64,000 nucleotides of DNA. It comes from Siphonodentalium dalli. Taxonomy: Eukaryota; Mollusca; Scaphopoda; Gadilida; Siphonodentaliidae. Made by a program: the position numbers and the translations under genes. This document shows, in pieces, positions 42,301 through 56,819 of the stretch; position 1 is the stretch's first letter, and every line of letters begins with the position of its first letter. The stretch is taken from assembly GCA_032622095.1 (NCBI GenBank), contig CP136067.1, positions 197,124,052 through 197,188,051 on the forward strand, given 5' to 3'. The notes beneath the pieces were generated by a model. The model did no database searches. It was not told where the DNA came from and saw only the letters and a list, made by a program, of their open reading frames with translations.

Positions 42301-45300
42301 TTGACCTTATGTTGCACCAGATCCGCACAACTGTGCGTCATGTAGTGGCGATATTTGAACAGGTACATCACCCTAGCATCTAAAAATGATGGGACGCAGC
42401 TGGGATTTTCATAAATAGGTCATCATGGGAGCAGATACTAAGCGCGATAACTATATTTGATGGCTCTGACGTGTTTGACCTTATATTGCACCACATACGC
42501 ACAAGTGTGCGTCATAGAATGCAGTTATTTGGGCAGGTGTACCACCCTAGCATCTAGAAATGATGGGACGCAGCTGGGATTTTGAGAAATAGGTCACCAC
42601 GGGAGCAGATGCTGTGCTTTATCACGATATTTGATGGTTCTGATGAGTTTGAACTTATATTGCACCAGATCCGCACAACTGTGCGTCATGTAGTGGAGAT
42701 ATTTGGGCAGGTACATCACCCTAGCATCTAAAAATGATGGGACGCAGCTGGGATTTTCAGAAATAGGTCATCACGGGAGCAGATACTAAGCGCGATCACT
42801 ATATTTGATGGCTCTGACGTGTTTGACCTTATATTGCACCACATACGCACAACTGTGCGTCATGTAGTGGAGATATTTGGACAGGTACATCACCCTAGCA
42901 TCTAAAAATGATGGGACGCAGCTGGGATTTTCAGAAATAGGTCATCACGGGAGCAGATACTAAGCGCGATCACTATATTTGATGGCTCTGACGCGTTTGA
43001 CCTTATATTGCACCACATACGCACAAGTGTGCGTCATAGAGTGCAGTTATTTGGGCAGGTGTACCACCCTAGCATCTAGAAATGATGGGACGCAGCTGGG
43101 ATTTTGAGAAATAGGTCACCACGGGAGCAGATGCTGTGCTTTATCACGATATTTGATGGTTCTGATGTGTTTGACCTTATATTGCACCTGATCCGAACAA
43201 CTGTGCGTCATGTAGTGGAGATATTTGGACAGTTACATCACCCTATCATCTAAAAATGATGGGACGCAGCTGGGATTTTCAGAAATAGGTCATCACGGGA
43301 GCAGATACTAAGCGCTATCACTATATTTGATGGCTCTGACGTGTTTGACCTTATATTGCACCACATACGCACAACTGTGCGTCATGTAGTGGATATATTT
43401 GGACAGGTACATCACCCTAGCATCTAAAAATGATGGGACGCAGCTGGGATTTTCAGAAATAGGTCATCACGGGAGCAGAAACTAAGCGCCATCACTATAT
43501 TTGAGGGCTCTGACGTGTTTAACCTTATATTGCACCACATACGCACAACTGTGCGTCATGTAGTGGAGATATTTGGACAGGTACATCACCCTAGCATCTA
43601 ATAATGATGGGACGCAGCTGGGATTTTGAGAAATAGGTCATCACGGGAGCAGATACTAAGCGCGATCACTATATTTGATGGCTCTGACGTGTTTGACCTT
43701 ATATTGCACCACATACGCACAAGTGTGCGTCATATAGTGCAGTTATTTGGGCAGGTGAACCACACTAGCATCTAGAAATGATGGGACGCAGCTGGGATTT
43801 TGAGAAATAGGTCACCACGGGAGCAGATACTGTGCTTTATCACGTTATTTGATGGTTCTGATGTGTTTGACCTTAAATTGCACCACACACGCACAACTTT
43901 GCGTCATAGAGTGGAGTTATTTCGTCAGTTGCACCACTCTAGCATCTAAAAATGATGGGACGCAGCTGGGATTTTCAGAAATAGGTCATCACGGGAGCAG
44001 ATACTAAGCGCGATCACTATATTTGATGGCTCTGACATGTTTGACCTTATATTGCACCACATACGCACAAGTGTGCGTCATAGAGTGGATTTATTTCGGC
44101 AGGTACGCCATCCTAGCATCTAAAAATGATTGGACGCAGCTGGGATTTTCAGAAATAGGTCATCACGGGAGCAGATACTAAGCGCGATCACTATATTTGA
44201 TGGCTCTGACGTATTTGACCTTATATTGCACCAGATCCGCACAACTGTGCGTCATGCAGTGGAGATATTTGGACAGGTACATCACCCTAGCATCTAAAAA
44301 TGATGGGACGCACCTGGGATTTTCAGAAATAGGTCATCACGGGAGCAGATACTAAGCGCGATCACTATATTTGATGGCTCTGACGCGTTTGACCTTATAT
44401 TGCACCACATACGCACAACTGTGCGTCATATAGTGCAGTTATTTGGGCAGGTGAACCACACTAGCATCTAGAAATGATGGGACGCAGCTGGGATTTTGAG
44501 AAATAGGTCAGCACGGGAGCAGATACTATGCGTTATCACGATATTTGATGGCTCTGACGTGTTTGACCTTATATTGCACCAGATCCGCACAACTGTGCGT
44601 CATGTAGTGGAGATATTTGGACAGGTACATCACCCTAGCATCTAAAAATGATGGGACGCAGCTGGGATTTTCAGAAATAGGTCATCACGGGAGCAGATAC
44701 TAAGCGCGATCACTATATTTGATGGCTCTGACGTGTTTGACCTTATATTGCACCACATACGCACAAGTGTGCGTCATAGAGTGCAGTTATTTGGGCAGGT
44801 GCACCACCCTAGCATCCAGAAATGATGGGACGCAGCTGGGATTTTCAGAAATAGGTCACCACGGGAGCAGATACTATGCTTTATCACGATATTTGATGGT
44901 TCTGATGTGTTTGACCTTAAATTGCACCACACACGCACAACTCTGCGTCATATGGTGGAGTTATTTCGGCAGGTGCACCACCCTAGCATCTAAAAATGGT
45001 GGGACGCAGCTGGGATTTTCAGAAATAGGTCATCACGGGAGCAGATACTAAGCGCGATCACTATATTTGATGGCTCTGACGTGTTTGACCTTATATTGCA
45101 CCAGATCCGCACAACTGTGCGTCATGTATTGGCGATATTTGGACAGGTACATCACCCTAGCATCTAAAAATGATGGGACCAGCTGGCATTTTCAGAAATA
45201 GGTCATCACGGGAGCAGATACTAAGCGCGATAACTATATTTGATGGCTCTGACGCGTTTGACCTTATATTGCACCACATACGCACAAGTGTGCGTCATAG

Positions 45301-48300
45301 AGTGCAGTTATTTGGGCAGGTGTCCCACCCTAGCATCTAGAAATGATGGGACGCAGCTGGGATTTTGAGAAATAGGTCACCACGGGAGCAGATGCTGTGC
45401 TTTATCACGATATTTGATGGTTCTGATGTGTTTGACCTTATATTTCACCAGATCCGCACAACTGTGCGTCATGTAGTGGAGATATTTGGACAGGTACATC
45501 ACCCTATCATCTAAAAATTATGGGACGCAGCTGGGATTTTCAGAAATAGGTCATCACGGGAGCAGATACTAAGCGCGATCACTATATTTGATGGCTCTGA
45601 CGTGTTTGACCTTAAATTGCACCACATACGCACAACTGTGCGTCATGTAGTGGATATATTTGGACAGGTACATCACCCTAGCATCTAGAAATGATGGGAC
45701 GCAGATGGGATATTCAGAAATAGGTCGTCACGGGAGCAGAAACTAAGCGCCATCACTATATTTGATGGCACTGACGTGTTTGACCTTATATTGCACCACA
45801 TACGCACAACTGTGCGTCATGTAGTGGAGATATTTGGACAGGTACATCACCCTAGCATCTAATAATGATGGGACGCAGCTGGGTTTTCAGAAATAGGTCA
45901 TCACGGGAGCAGATACTAAGCGCGATCACTATATTTGATGGCTCTGACGTGTTTGACCTTATATTGCATCACATACGCACAAGTGTGCGTCATAGAGTGC
46001 AGTTATTTGGGCAGGTGAACCACACTAGCATCTAGAAATGATGGGACGCAGCTGGGATTTTGAGAAATAGGTCACCACGGGAGCAGATACTCTGCTTTCT
46101 CACGTTATTTGATGGTTCTGATGTGTTTGATCTTAAATTGCACCACACACGCACAACTTTGCGTCATAGAGTGGAGTTATTGTGTCAGGTGCACCACTCT
46201 AGCATCTAAAAATGATGGGACGCAGCTGGGATTTTCAGAAATAGGTCATCACGGGAGCAGATACTAAGCGCGATCACTATATTTGATGGCTCTGACATGT
46301 TTGACCTTATATTGCACCACATACGCACAAGTGTGCGTCATAGAGTGGATTTATTTCGGCCGGTACGCCATCCTAGCATCTAAAAATGATTGGACGCAGC
46401 TGGGATTTTCAGAAATAGGTCATCACGGGAGCAGATACTAAGCGCGATCACTATATTTGATGGCTCTGACGTGTTTGACCTTATATTGCACCAGATCCGC
46501 ACAACTGTGCGTCATGTAGTGGAGATATTTGGACAGGTACATCACCCTAGCATCTAAAAATGATGGGACGCAGCTGGGATTTTCAGAAATAGGTCATCAC
46601 GGGAGCAGATACTAAGCGCGATCACTATATTTGATGGCTCTGACGTGTTTGACCTTATATTGCACCACATACGCACAATTGTGCGTCATATAGTGCAGTT
46701 ATTTGGGCAGGTGAACCACACTAGCATCTAGAAATGATGGGACGCAGCTGGGATTTTGAGAAATAGGTCACCACGGGAGCAGATACTATGCGTTATCACG
46801 ATATTTGATGGCTCTGACGTGTTTGACCTTATATTGCACCAGATCCGCACAACTGTGCGTCATGTAGTGGAGATATTTGGACAGGTACATCACCATAGAA
46901 TCTAAAAATGATGGGACGCAGCTGGGATTTTCAGAAATAGGTCATCACGGGAGCAGATACTAAGCGCGATCACTATATTTGATGGCTCTGACGTGTTTGA
47001 CCTTATATTGCACCACATACGCACAAGTGTGCGTCATTGAGTGCAGTTATTTGGGCAGGTGCACCACCCTAGCATCTAAACATGATGGGACGCAGCTGGG
47101 ATTTTCAGAAATAGGTCATCACGGGAGCAGATACTAAGCGCGATCACTATATTTGATGGCTCTGACGTGTTTGACCTTATATTGCACCAGATCCGCACAA
47201 CTGTGCGTCATGTAGTGGAGATATTTGGGCAGGTACATCACCCTAGCATCTAAAAATGATGGGACGCAGCTGGGATTTTCAGAAATAGGTCATCACGGGA
47301 GCAGATACTAAGCGCGATCACTATATTTGATGGCTCTGACGTGTTTGACCTTATATTGCACCACATACGCACAACTGTGCGTCATGTAGTGGAGATATTT
47401 GGACAGGTACATCACCCTAGCATCTAAAAATGATGGGACGCAGCTGGGATTTTCAGAAATAGGTCATCACGGGAGCAGATACTAAGCGCGATCACTATAT
47501 TTGATGGCTCTGACGCGTTTGACCTTATATTGCACCACATACGCACAAGTGTGCGTCATAGAGTGCAGTTATTTGGGCAGGTGTACCACCCTAGCATCTA
47601 GAAATGATGGGACGCAGCTGGGATTTTGAGAAATAGGTCACCACGGGAGCAGATGCTGTGCTTTATCACGATATTTGATGGTTCTGATGTGTTTGACCTT
47701 ATATTGCACCTGATCCGAACAACTGTGCGTCATGTAGTGGAGATATTTGGACAGTTACATCACCCTATCATCTAAAAATGATGGGACGCAGCTGGGATTT
47801 TCAGAAATAGGTCATCACGGGAGCAGATACTAAGCGCTATCACTATATTTGATGGCTCTGACGTGTTTGACCTTATATTGCACCACATACGCACAACTGT
47901 GCGTCATGTAGTGGATATATTTGGACAGGTACATCACCCTAGCATCTAAAAATGATGGGACGCAGCTGGGATTTTCAGAAATAGGTCATCACGGGAGCAG
48001 AAACTAAGCGCCATCACTATATTTGAGGGCTCTGACGTGTTTAACCATATATTGCACCACATACGCACAACTGTGCGTCATGTAGTGGAGATATTTGGAC
48101 AGGTACATCACCCTAGCATCTAATAATGATGGGACGCAGCTGGGATTTTGAGAAATAGGTCATCACGGGAGCAGATACTAAGCGCGATCACTATATTTGA
48201 TGGCTCTGACGTGTTTGACCTTATATTGCACCACATACGCACAAGTGTGCGTCATAGAGTGCAGTTATTTGGGCAGGTGAACCACACTAGCATCTAGAAA

Positions 48301-51300
48301 TGATGGGACGCAGCTGGGATTTTGAGAAATAGGTCACCACGGGAGCAGATACTGTGCTTTATCACGTTATTTGATGGTTCTGATGTGTTTGACCTTAAAT
48401 TGCACCACACACGCACAACTTTGCGTCATAGAGTGGAGTTATTTCGTCAGTTGCACCACTCTAGCATCTAAAAATGATGGGACGCAGCTGGGATTTTCAG
48501 AAATAGGTCATCACGGGAGCAGATACTAAGCGCGATCACTATATTTGATGGCTCTGACATGTTTGACCTTATATTGCACCACATACGCACAAGTGTGCGT
48601 CATAGAGTGGATTTATTTCGGCAGGTACGCCATCCTAGCATCTAAAAATGATTGGACGCAGCTGGGATTTTCAGAAATAGGTCATCACGGGAGCAGATAC
48701 TAAGCGCGATCACTATATTTGATGGCTCAGACGTATTTGACCTTATATTGCACCAGATCCGCACAACTGTGCGTCATACAGTGGAGATATTTGGACAGGT
48801 ACATCACCCTAGCATCTAAAAATGATGGGACGCACCTGGGATTTTCAGAAATAGGTCATCACGGGAGCAGATACTAAGCGCGATCACTATATTTGATGGC
48901 TCTGACGTGTTTGACCTTATATTGCACCACATACGCACAACTGTGCGTCATATAGTGCAGTTATTTGGGCAGGTGAACCACACTAGCATCTAGAAATGAT
49001 GGGACGCAGCTGGGATTTTGAGAAATAGGTCAGCACGGGAGCAGATACTATGCGTTATCACGATATTTGATGGCTCTGACGTGTTTGACCTTATATTGCA
49101 CCAGATCCGCACAACTGTGCGTCATGTAGTGGAGATATTTGGACAGGTACATCACCCTAGCATCTAAAAATGATGGGACGCAGCTGGGATTTTCAGAAAT
49201 AGGTCATCACGGGAGCAGATACTAAGCGCGATCACTATATTTGATGGCTCTGACGTGTTTGACCTTATATTGCACCACATACGCACAAGTGTGCGTCATA
49301 GAGTGCAGTTATTTGGGCAGGTGCACCACCCTAGCATCCAGAAATGATGGGACGCAGCTGGGATTTTCAGAAATAGGTCACCACGGGAGCAGATACTATG
49401 CTTTATCACGATATTTGATGGTTCTGATGTGTTTGACCTTAAATTGCACCACACACGCACAACTCTGCGTCATATGGTGGAGTTATTTCGGCAGGTGCAC
49501 CACCCTAGCATCTAAAAATGGTGGGACGCAGCTGGGATTTTCAGAAATAGGTCATCACGGGAGCAGATACTAAGCGCGATCACTATATTTGATGGCTCTG
49601 ACGTGTTTGACCTTATATTGCACCAGATCCGCACAACTGTGCGTCATGTATTGGCGATATTTGGACAGGTACATCACCCTAGCATCTAAAAATGATGGGA
49701 CCAGCTGGCATTTTCAGAAATAGGTCATCACGGGAGCAGATACTAAGCGCGATAACTATATTTGATGGCTCTGACGCGTTTGACCTTATATTGCACCACA
49801 TACGCACAAGTGTGCGTCATAGAGTGCAGTTATTTGGGCAGGTGTCCCACCCTAGCATCTAGAAATGATGGGACGCAGCTGGGATTTTGAGAAATAGGTC
49901 ACCACGGGAGCAGATGCTGTGCTTTATCACGATATTTGATGGTTCTGATGTGTTTGACCTTATATTTCACCAGATCCGCACAACTGTGCGTCATGTAGTG
50001 GAGATATTTGGACAGGTACATCACCCTATCATCTAAAAATTATGGGACGCAGCTGGGAATTTCAGAAATAGGTCATCACGGGAGCAGATACTAAGCGCGA
50101 TCACTATATTTGATGGCTCTGACGTGTTTGACCTTAAATTGCACCACATACGCACAACTGTGCGTCATGTAGTGGATATATTTGGACAGGTACATCACCC
50201 TAGCATCTAAAAATGATGGGACGCAGCTGGGATATTCAGAAATAGGTCGTCACGGGAGCAGAAACTAAGCGCCATCACTATATTTGATGGCACTGACGTG
50301 TTTGACCTTATATTGCACCACATACGCACAACTGTGCGTCATGTAGTGGAGATATTTGGACAGGTACATCACCCTAGCATCTATTAATGATGGGACGCAG
50401 CTGGGTTTTCAGAAATAGGTCATCACGGGAGCAGATACTAAGCGCGATCACTATATTTGATGGCTCTGACGTGTTTGACCTTATATTGCATCACATACGC
50501 ACAAGTGTGCGTCATAGAGTGCAGTTATTTGGGCAGGTGAACCACACTAGCATCTAGAAATGATGGGACGCAGCTGGGATTTTGAGAAATAGGTCACCAC
50601 GGGAGCAGATACTCTGCTTTCTCACGTTATTTGATGGTTCTGATGTGTTTGATCTTAAATTGCACCACACACGCACAACTTTGCGTCATAGAGTGGAGTT
50701 ATTGTGTCAGGTGCACCACTCTAGCATCTAAAAATGATGGGACGCAGCTGGGATTTTCAGAAATAGGTCATCACGGGAGCAGATACTAAGCGCGATCACT
50801 ATATTTGATGGCTCTGACATGTTTGACCTTATATTGCACCACATACGCACAAGTGTGCGTCATAGAGTGGATTTATTTCGGCCGGTACGCCATCCTAGCA
50901 TCTAAAAATGATTGGACGCAGCTGGGATTTTCAGAAATAGGTCATCACGGGAGCAGATACTAAGCGCGATCACTATATTTGATGGCTCTGACGTGTTTGA
51001 CCTTATATTGCACCAGATCCGCACAACTGTGCGTCATGTAGTGGAGATATTTGGACAGGTACATCACCCTAGCATCTAAAAATGATGGGACGCAGCTGGG
51101 ATTTTCAGAAATAGGTCATCACGGGAGCAGATACTAAGCGCGATCACTATATTTGATGGCTCTGACGTGTTTGACCTTATATTGCACCACATACGCACAA
51201 CTGTGCGTCATATAGTGCAGTTATTTGGGCAGGTGAACCACACTAGCATCTAGAAATGATGGGACGCAGCTGGATTTTGAGAAATAGGTCACCACGGGAG

Positions 51301-54300
51301 CAGATACTATGCGTTATCACGATATTTGATGGCTCTGACGTGTTTGACCTTATATTGCACCAGATCCGCACAACTGTGCGTCATGTAGTGGAGATATTTG
51401 GACAGGTACATCACCATAGCATCTAAAAAATGATGGGACGCAGCTGGGATTTTCAGAAATAGGTCATCACGGGAGCAGATACTAAGCGCGATCACTATAT
51501 TTGATGGCTCTGACGTGTTTGACCTTATATTGCACCACATACGCACAAGTGTGCGTCATTGAGTGCAGTTATTTGGGCAGGTGCACCACCCTAGCATCTA
51601 AACATGATGGGACGCAGCTGGGATTTTCAGAAATAGGTCATCACGGGAGCAGATACTAAGCGCGATCACTATATTGATGGCTCTGACGTGTTTGACCTTA
51701 TATTGCACCAGATCCGCACAACTGTGCGTCATGTAGTGGAGATATTTGGGCAGGTACATCACCCTAGCATCTAAAAATGATGGGACGCAGCTGGGATTTT
51801 CAGAAATAGGTCATCACGGGAGCAGATACTAAGCGCGATCACTATATTTGATGGCTCTGACGTGTTTGACCTTATATTGCACCACATACGCACAACTGTG
51901 CGTCATGTAGTGGAGATATTTGGACAGGTACATCACCCTAGCATCTAAAAATGATGGGACGCAGCTGGGATTTTCAGAAATAGGTCATCACGGGAGCAGA
52001 TACTAAGCGCGATCACTATATTTGATGGCTCTGACGCGTTTGACCTTATATTGCACCACATACGCACAAGTGTGCGTCATAGAGTGCAGTTATTTGGGCA
52101 GGTGTACCACCCTAGCATCTAGAAATGATGGGACGCAGCTGGGATTTTGAGAAATAGGTCACCACGGGAGCAGATGCTGTGCTTATCACGATATTTGATG
52201 GTTCTGATGTGTTTGACCTTATATTGCACCTGATCCGAACAACTGTGCGTCATGTAGTGGAGATATTTGGACAGTTACATCACCCTATCATCTAAAAATG
52301 ATGGGACGCAGCTGGGATTTTCAGAAATAGGTCATCACGGGAGCAGATACTAAGCGCTATCACTATATTTGATGGCTCTGACGTTTTTGACCTTATATTG
52401 CACCACATACGCACAACTGTGCGTCATGTAGTGGATATATTTGGACAGGTACATCACCCTAGCATCTAAAAATGATGGGACGCAGCTGGGATTTTCAGAA
52501 ATAGGTCATCACGGGAGCAGAAACTAAGCGCCATCACTATATTTGAGGGCTCTGACGTGTTTAACCTTATATTGCACCACATACGCACAACTGTGCGTCA
52601 TGTAGTGGAGATATTTGGACAGGTACATCACCCTAGCATCTAATAATGATGGGACGCAGCTGGGATTTTGAGAAATAGGTCATCACGGGAGCAGATACTA
52701 AGCGCGATCACTATATTTGATGGCTCTGACGTGTTTGACCTTATATTGCACCACATACGCACAAGTGTGCGTCATAGAGTGCAGTTATTTGGGCAGGTGA
52801 ACCACACTAGCATCTAGAAATGATGGGACGCAGCTGGGATTTTGAGAAATAGGTCACCACGGGAGCAGATACTGTGCTTTATCACGTTATTTGATGGTTC
52901 TGATGTGTTTGACCTTAAATTGCACCACACACGCACAACTTTGCGTCATAGAGTGGAGTTATTTCGTCAGTTGCACCACTCTAGCATCTAAAAATGATGG
53001 GACGCAGCTGGGATTTTCAGAAATAGGTCAATCACGGGAGCAGATACTAAGCGCGATCACTATATTTGATGGCTCTGACATGTTTGACCTTATATTGCAC
53101 CACATACGCACAAGTGTGCGTCATAGAGTGGATTTATTTCGGCAGGTACGCCATCCTAGCATCTAAAAATGATTGGACGCAGCTGGGATTTTCAGAAATA
53201 GGTCATCACGGGAGCAGATACTAAGCGCGATCACTATATTTGATGGCTCAGACGTATTTGACCTTATATTGCACCAGATCCGCACAACTGTGCGTCATGC
53301 AGTGGAGATATTTGGACAGGTACATCACCCTAGCATCTAAAAATGATGGGACGCACCTGGGATTTTCAGAAATAGGTCATCACGGGAGCAGATACTAAGC
53401 GCGATCACTATATTTGATGGCTCTGACGTGTTTGACCTTATATTGCACCACATACGCACAACCTGTGCGTCATATAGTGCAGTTATTTGGGCAGGTGAAC
53501 CACACTAGCATCTAGAAATGATGGGACGCAGCTGGGATTTTGAGAAATAGGTCAGCACGGGAGCAGATACTATGCGTTATCACGATATTTGATGGCTCTG
53601 ACGTGTTTGACCTTATATTGCACCAGATCCGCACAACTGTGCGTCATGTAGTGGAGATATTTGGACAGGTACATCACCCTAGCATCTAAAAATGATGGGA
53701 CGCAGCTGGGATTTTCAGAAATAGGTCATCACGGGAGCAGATACTAAGCGCGATCACTATATTTGATGGCTCTGACGTGTTTGACCTTATATTGCACCAC
53801 ATACGCACAAGTGTGCGTCATAGAGTGCAGTTATTTGGGCAGGTGCTCCACCCTAGCATCCAGAAATGATGGGACGCAGCTGGGATTTTCAGAAATAGGT
53901 CACCACGGGAGCAGATACTATGCTTTATCACGATATTTGATGGTTCTGATGTGTTTGACCTTAAATTGCACCACACACGCACAACTCTGCGTCATATGGT
54001 GGAGTTATTTCGGCAGGTGCACCACCCTAGCATCTAAAAATGGTGGGACGCAGCTGGGATTTTCAGAAATAGGTCATCACGGGAGCAGATACTAAGCGCG
54101 ATCACTATATTTGATGGCTCTGACGTGTTTGACCTTATATTGCATCAGATCCGCACAACTGTGCGTCATGTATTGGCGATATTTGGACAGGTACATCACC
54201 CTAGCATCTAAAAATGATGGGACCAGCTGGCATTTTCAGAAATAGGTCATCACGGGAGCAGATACTAAGCGCGATAACTATATTTGATGGCTCTGACGCG

Positions 54301-56819
54301 TTTTGACCTTATATTGCACCACATACGCACAAGTGTGCGTCATAGAGTGCAGTTATTTGGGCAGGTGTCCCACCCTAGCATCTAGAAATGATGGGACGCA
54401 GCTGGGATTTTGAGAAATAGGTCACCACGGAGCAGATGCTGTGCTTTATCACGATATTTGATGGTTCTGATGTGTTTGACCTTATATTTCACCAGATCCG
54501 CACAACTGTGCGTCCATGTAGTGGAGATATTTGGACAGGTACATCACCCTATCATCTAAAAATTATGGGACGCAGCTGGGATTTTCAGAAATAGGTCATC
54601 ACGGGAGCAGATACTAAGCGCGATCACTATATTTGATGGCTCTGACGTGTTTGACCTTAAATTGCACCACATACGCACAACTGTGCGTCATGTAGTGGAT
54701 ATATTTGGACAGGTACATCACCCTAGCATCTAAAAATGATGGGACGCAGCTGGGATATTCAGAAATAGGTCGTCACGGGAGCAGAAACTAAGCGCCATCA
54801 CTATATTTGATGGCACTGACGTGTTTGACCTTATATTGCACCACATACGCACAACTGTGCGTCATGTAGTGGAGATATTTGGACAGGTACTCACCCTAGC
54901 ATCTAATAATGATGGGACGCAGCTGGGTTTTCAGAAATAGGTCATCACGGGAGCAGATACTAAGCGCGATCACTATATTTGATGGCTCTGACGTGTTTGA
55001 CCTTATATTGCATCACATACGCACAAGTGTGCGTCATAGAGTGCAGTTATTTGGGCAGGTGAACCACACTAGCATCTAGAAATGATGGGACGCAGCTGGG
55101 ATTTTGAGAAATAGGTCACCACGGGAGCAGATACTCTGCTTTCTCACGTTATTTGATGGTTCTGATGTGTTTGATCTTAAATTGCACCACACACGCACAA
55201 CTTTGCGTCATAGAGTGGAGTTATTGTGTCAGGTGCACCACTCTAGCATCTAAAAATGATGGGACGCAGCTGGGATTTTCAGAAATAGGTCATCACGGGA
55301 GCAGATACTAAGCGCGATCACTATATTTGATGGCTCTGACATGTTTGACCTTATATTGCACCACATACGCACAAGTGTGCGTCATAGAGTGGATTTATTT
55401 CGGCCGGTACGCCATCCTAGCATCTAAAAATGATTGGACGCAGCTGGGATTTTCAGAAATAGGTCATCACGGGAGCAGATACTAAGCGAGATCACTATAT
55501 TTGATGGCTCTGACGTGTTTGACCTTATATTGCACCAGATCCGCACAACTGTGCGTCATGTAGTGGAGATATTTGGACAGGTACATCACCCTAGCATCTA
55601 AAAATGATGGGACGCAGCTGGGATTTTCAGAAATAGGTCATCACGGGAGCAGATACTAAGCGCGATCACTATATTTGATGGCTCTGACGTGTTTGACCTT
55701 ATATTGCACCACATACGCACAACTGTGCGTCATATAGTGCAGTTATTTGGGCAGGTGAACCACACTAGCATCTAGAAATGATGGGACGCAGCTGGGATTT
55801 TGAGAAATAGGTCACCACGGGAGCAGATACTATGCGTTATCACGATATTTGATGGCTCTGACGTGTTTGACCTTATATTGCACCAGATCCGCACAACTGT
55901 GCGTCATGTAGTGGAGATATTTGGACAGGTACATCACCATAGCATCTAAAAATGATGGGACGCAGCTGGGATTTTCAGAAATAGGTCATCACGGGAGCAG
56001 ATACTAAGCGCGATCACTATATTTGATGGCTCTGACGTGTTTGACCTTATATTGCACCACATACGCACAAGTGTGCGTCATTGAGTGCAGTTATTTGGGC
56101 AGGTGCACCACCCTAGCATCTAAACATGATGGGACGCAGCTGGGATTTTCAGAAATAGGTCATCACGGGAGCAGATACTAAGCGCGATCACTATATTTGA
56201 TGGCTCTGACGTGTTTGACCTTATATTGCACCAGATCCGCACAACTGTGCGTCATGTAGTGGAGATATTTGGACAGGTACATTACCGTAGCATCTAAAAA
56301 TGATGGGACGCAGCTGGGATTATCAGAAATAGGTCATCACGGGAGCAGATACTAAGCGCGATCACTATATTTGATGGCTCTGACGTGTTTGACCTTATAT
56401 TGCACCACATACGCACAAGTGTGCGTCATAGAGTGCAGTTATTTGGGCAGGTTCACCACCCTAGCATCTAGAAATGATGGGACGCAGCTGGGATTTTGAG
56501 AAATAGGTCACCACGGGAGCAGATACTGTGCTTTATCACGATATTTGATGGTTCTGATGTGTTTGACCTTATATTGCACCAGATCCGCACAACTGTGCGT
56601 CATGTAGTGGAGATATTTGGACAGGTACATTACCGTAGCATCTAAAAATGATGGGACGCAGCTGGGATTTTCAGAAATAGGTCATCACGGGAGCAGATAC
56701 TAAGCGCGATAACTATATTTGATGGCTCTGACGTGTTTGACCTTATATGGCACCACATACGCACAAGTGTGCGTCATAGAGTGCAGTTATTTGGGCAGGT
56801 GAACCACACTAGCATCTAG
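39306..56819 (+). repeat. 174-bp satellite array, right segment (about 101 monomers)
   Basis: Same monomer, same orientation and same 174-bp phase as 18021-26188, which it continued before the Polinton inserted. It includes a 10-monomer period (40.2 to 41.9 kb) and, from about 42.69 kb, three copies of a 26-monomer higher-order unit. Open frames of 110 codons recur (e.g. 40195, 41935, 44719, 49241, 53763) only because 174 is a multiple of three. Confidence 0.97.
42690..56270 (+). repeat. Three tandem copies of a 4.52-kb higher-order repeat (26 monomers each)
   Basis: Unique variants recur at a fixed distance. The cacctgatccgaacaac variant is at about 43187, 47708 and 52228. The blocks beginning with the 110-codon frame are at 44719, 49241 and 53763, exactly 4522 bp apart. 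Approximate copy limits are 42690, 47211, 51732 and 56270. Copies differ by scattered substitutions and, in 51.2-54.9 kb, by single-base indels. Confidence 0.93.

Noticed and set aside
22040-54095. Repeated 110-codon ORFs at 22040, 23258, 24997, 40195, 41935, 44719, 49241 and 53763
   Set aside because: Each simply spans two 174-bp satellite monomers. Monomer length is a multiple of three, and the stop is supplied by the tactaagcgc monomer type. No start signal and no domain.
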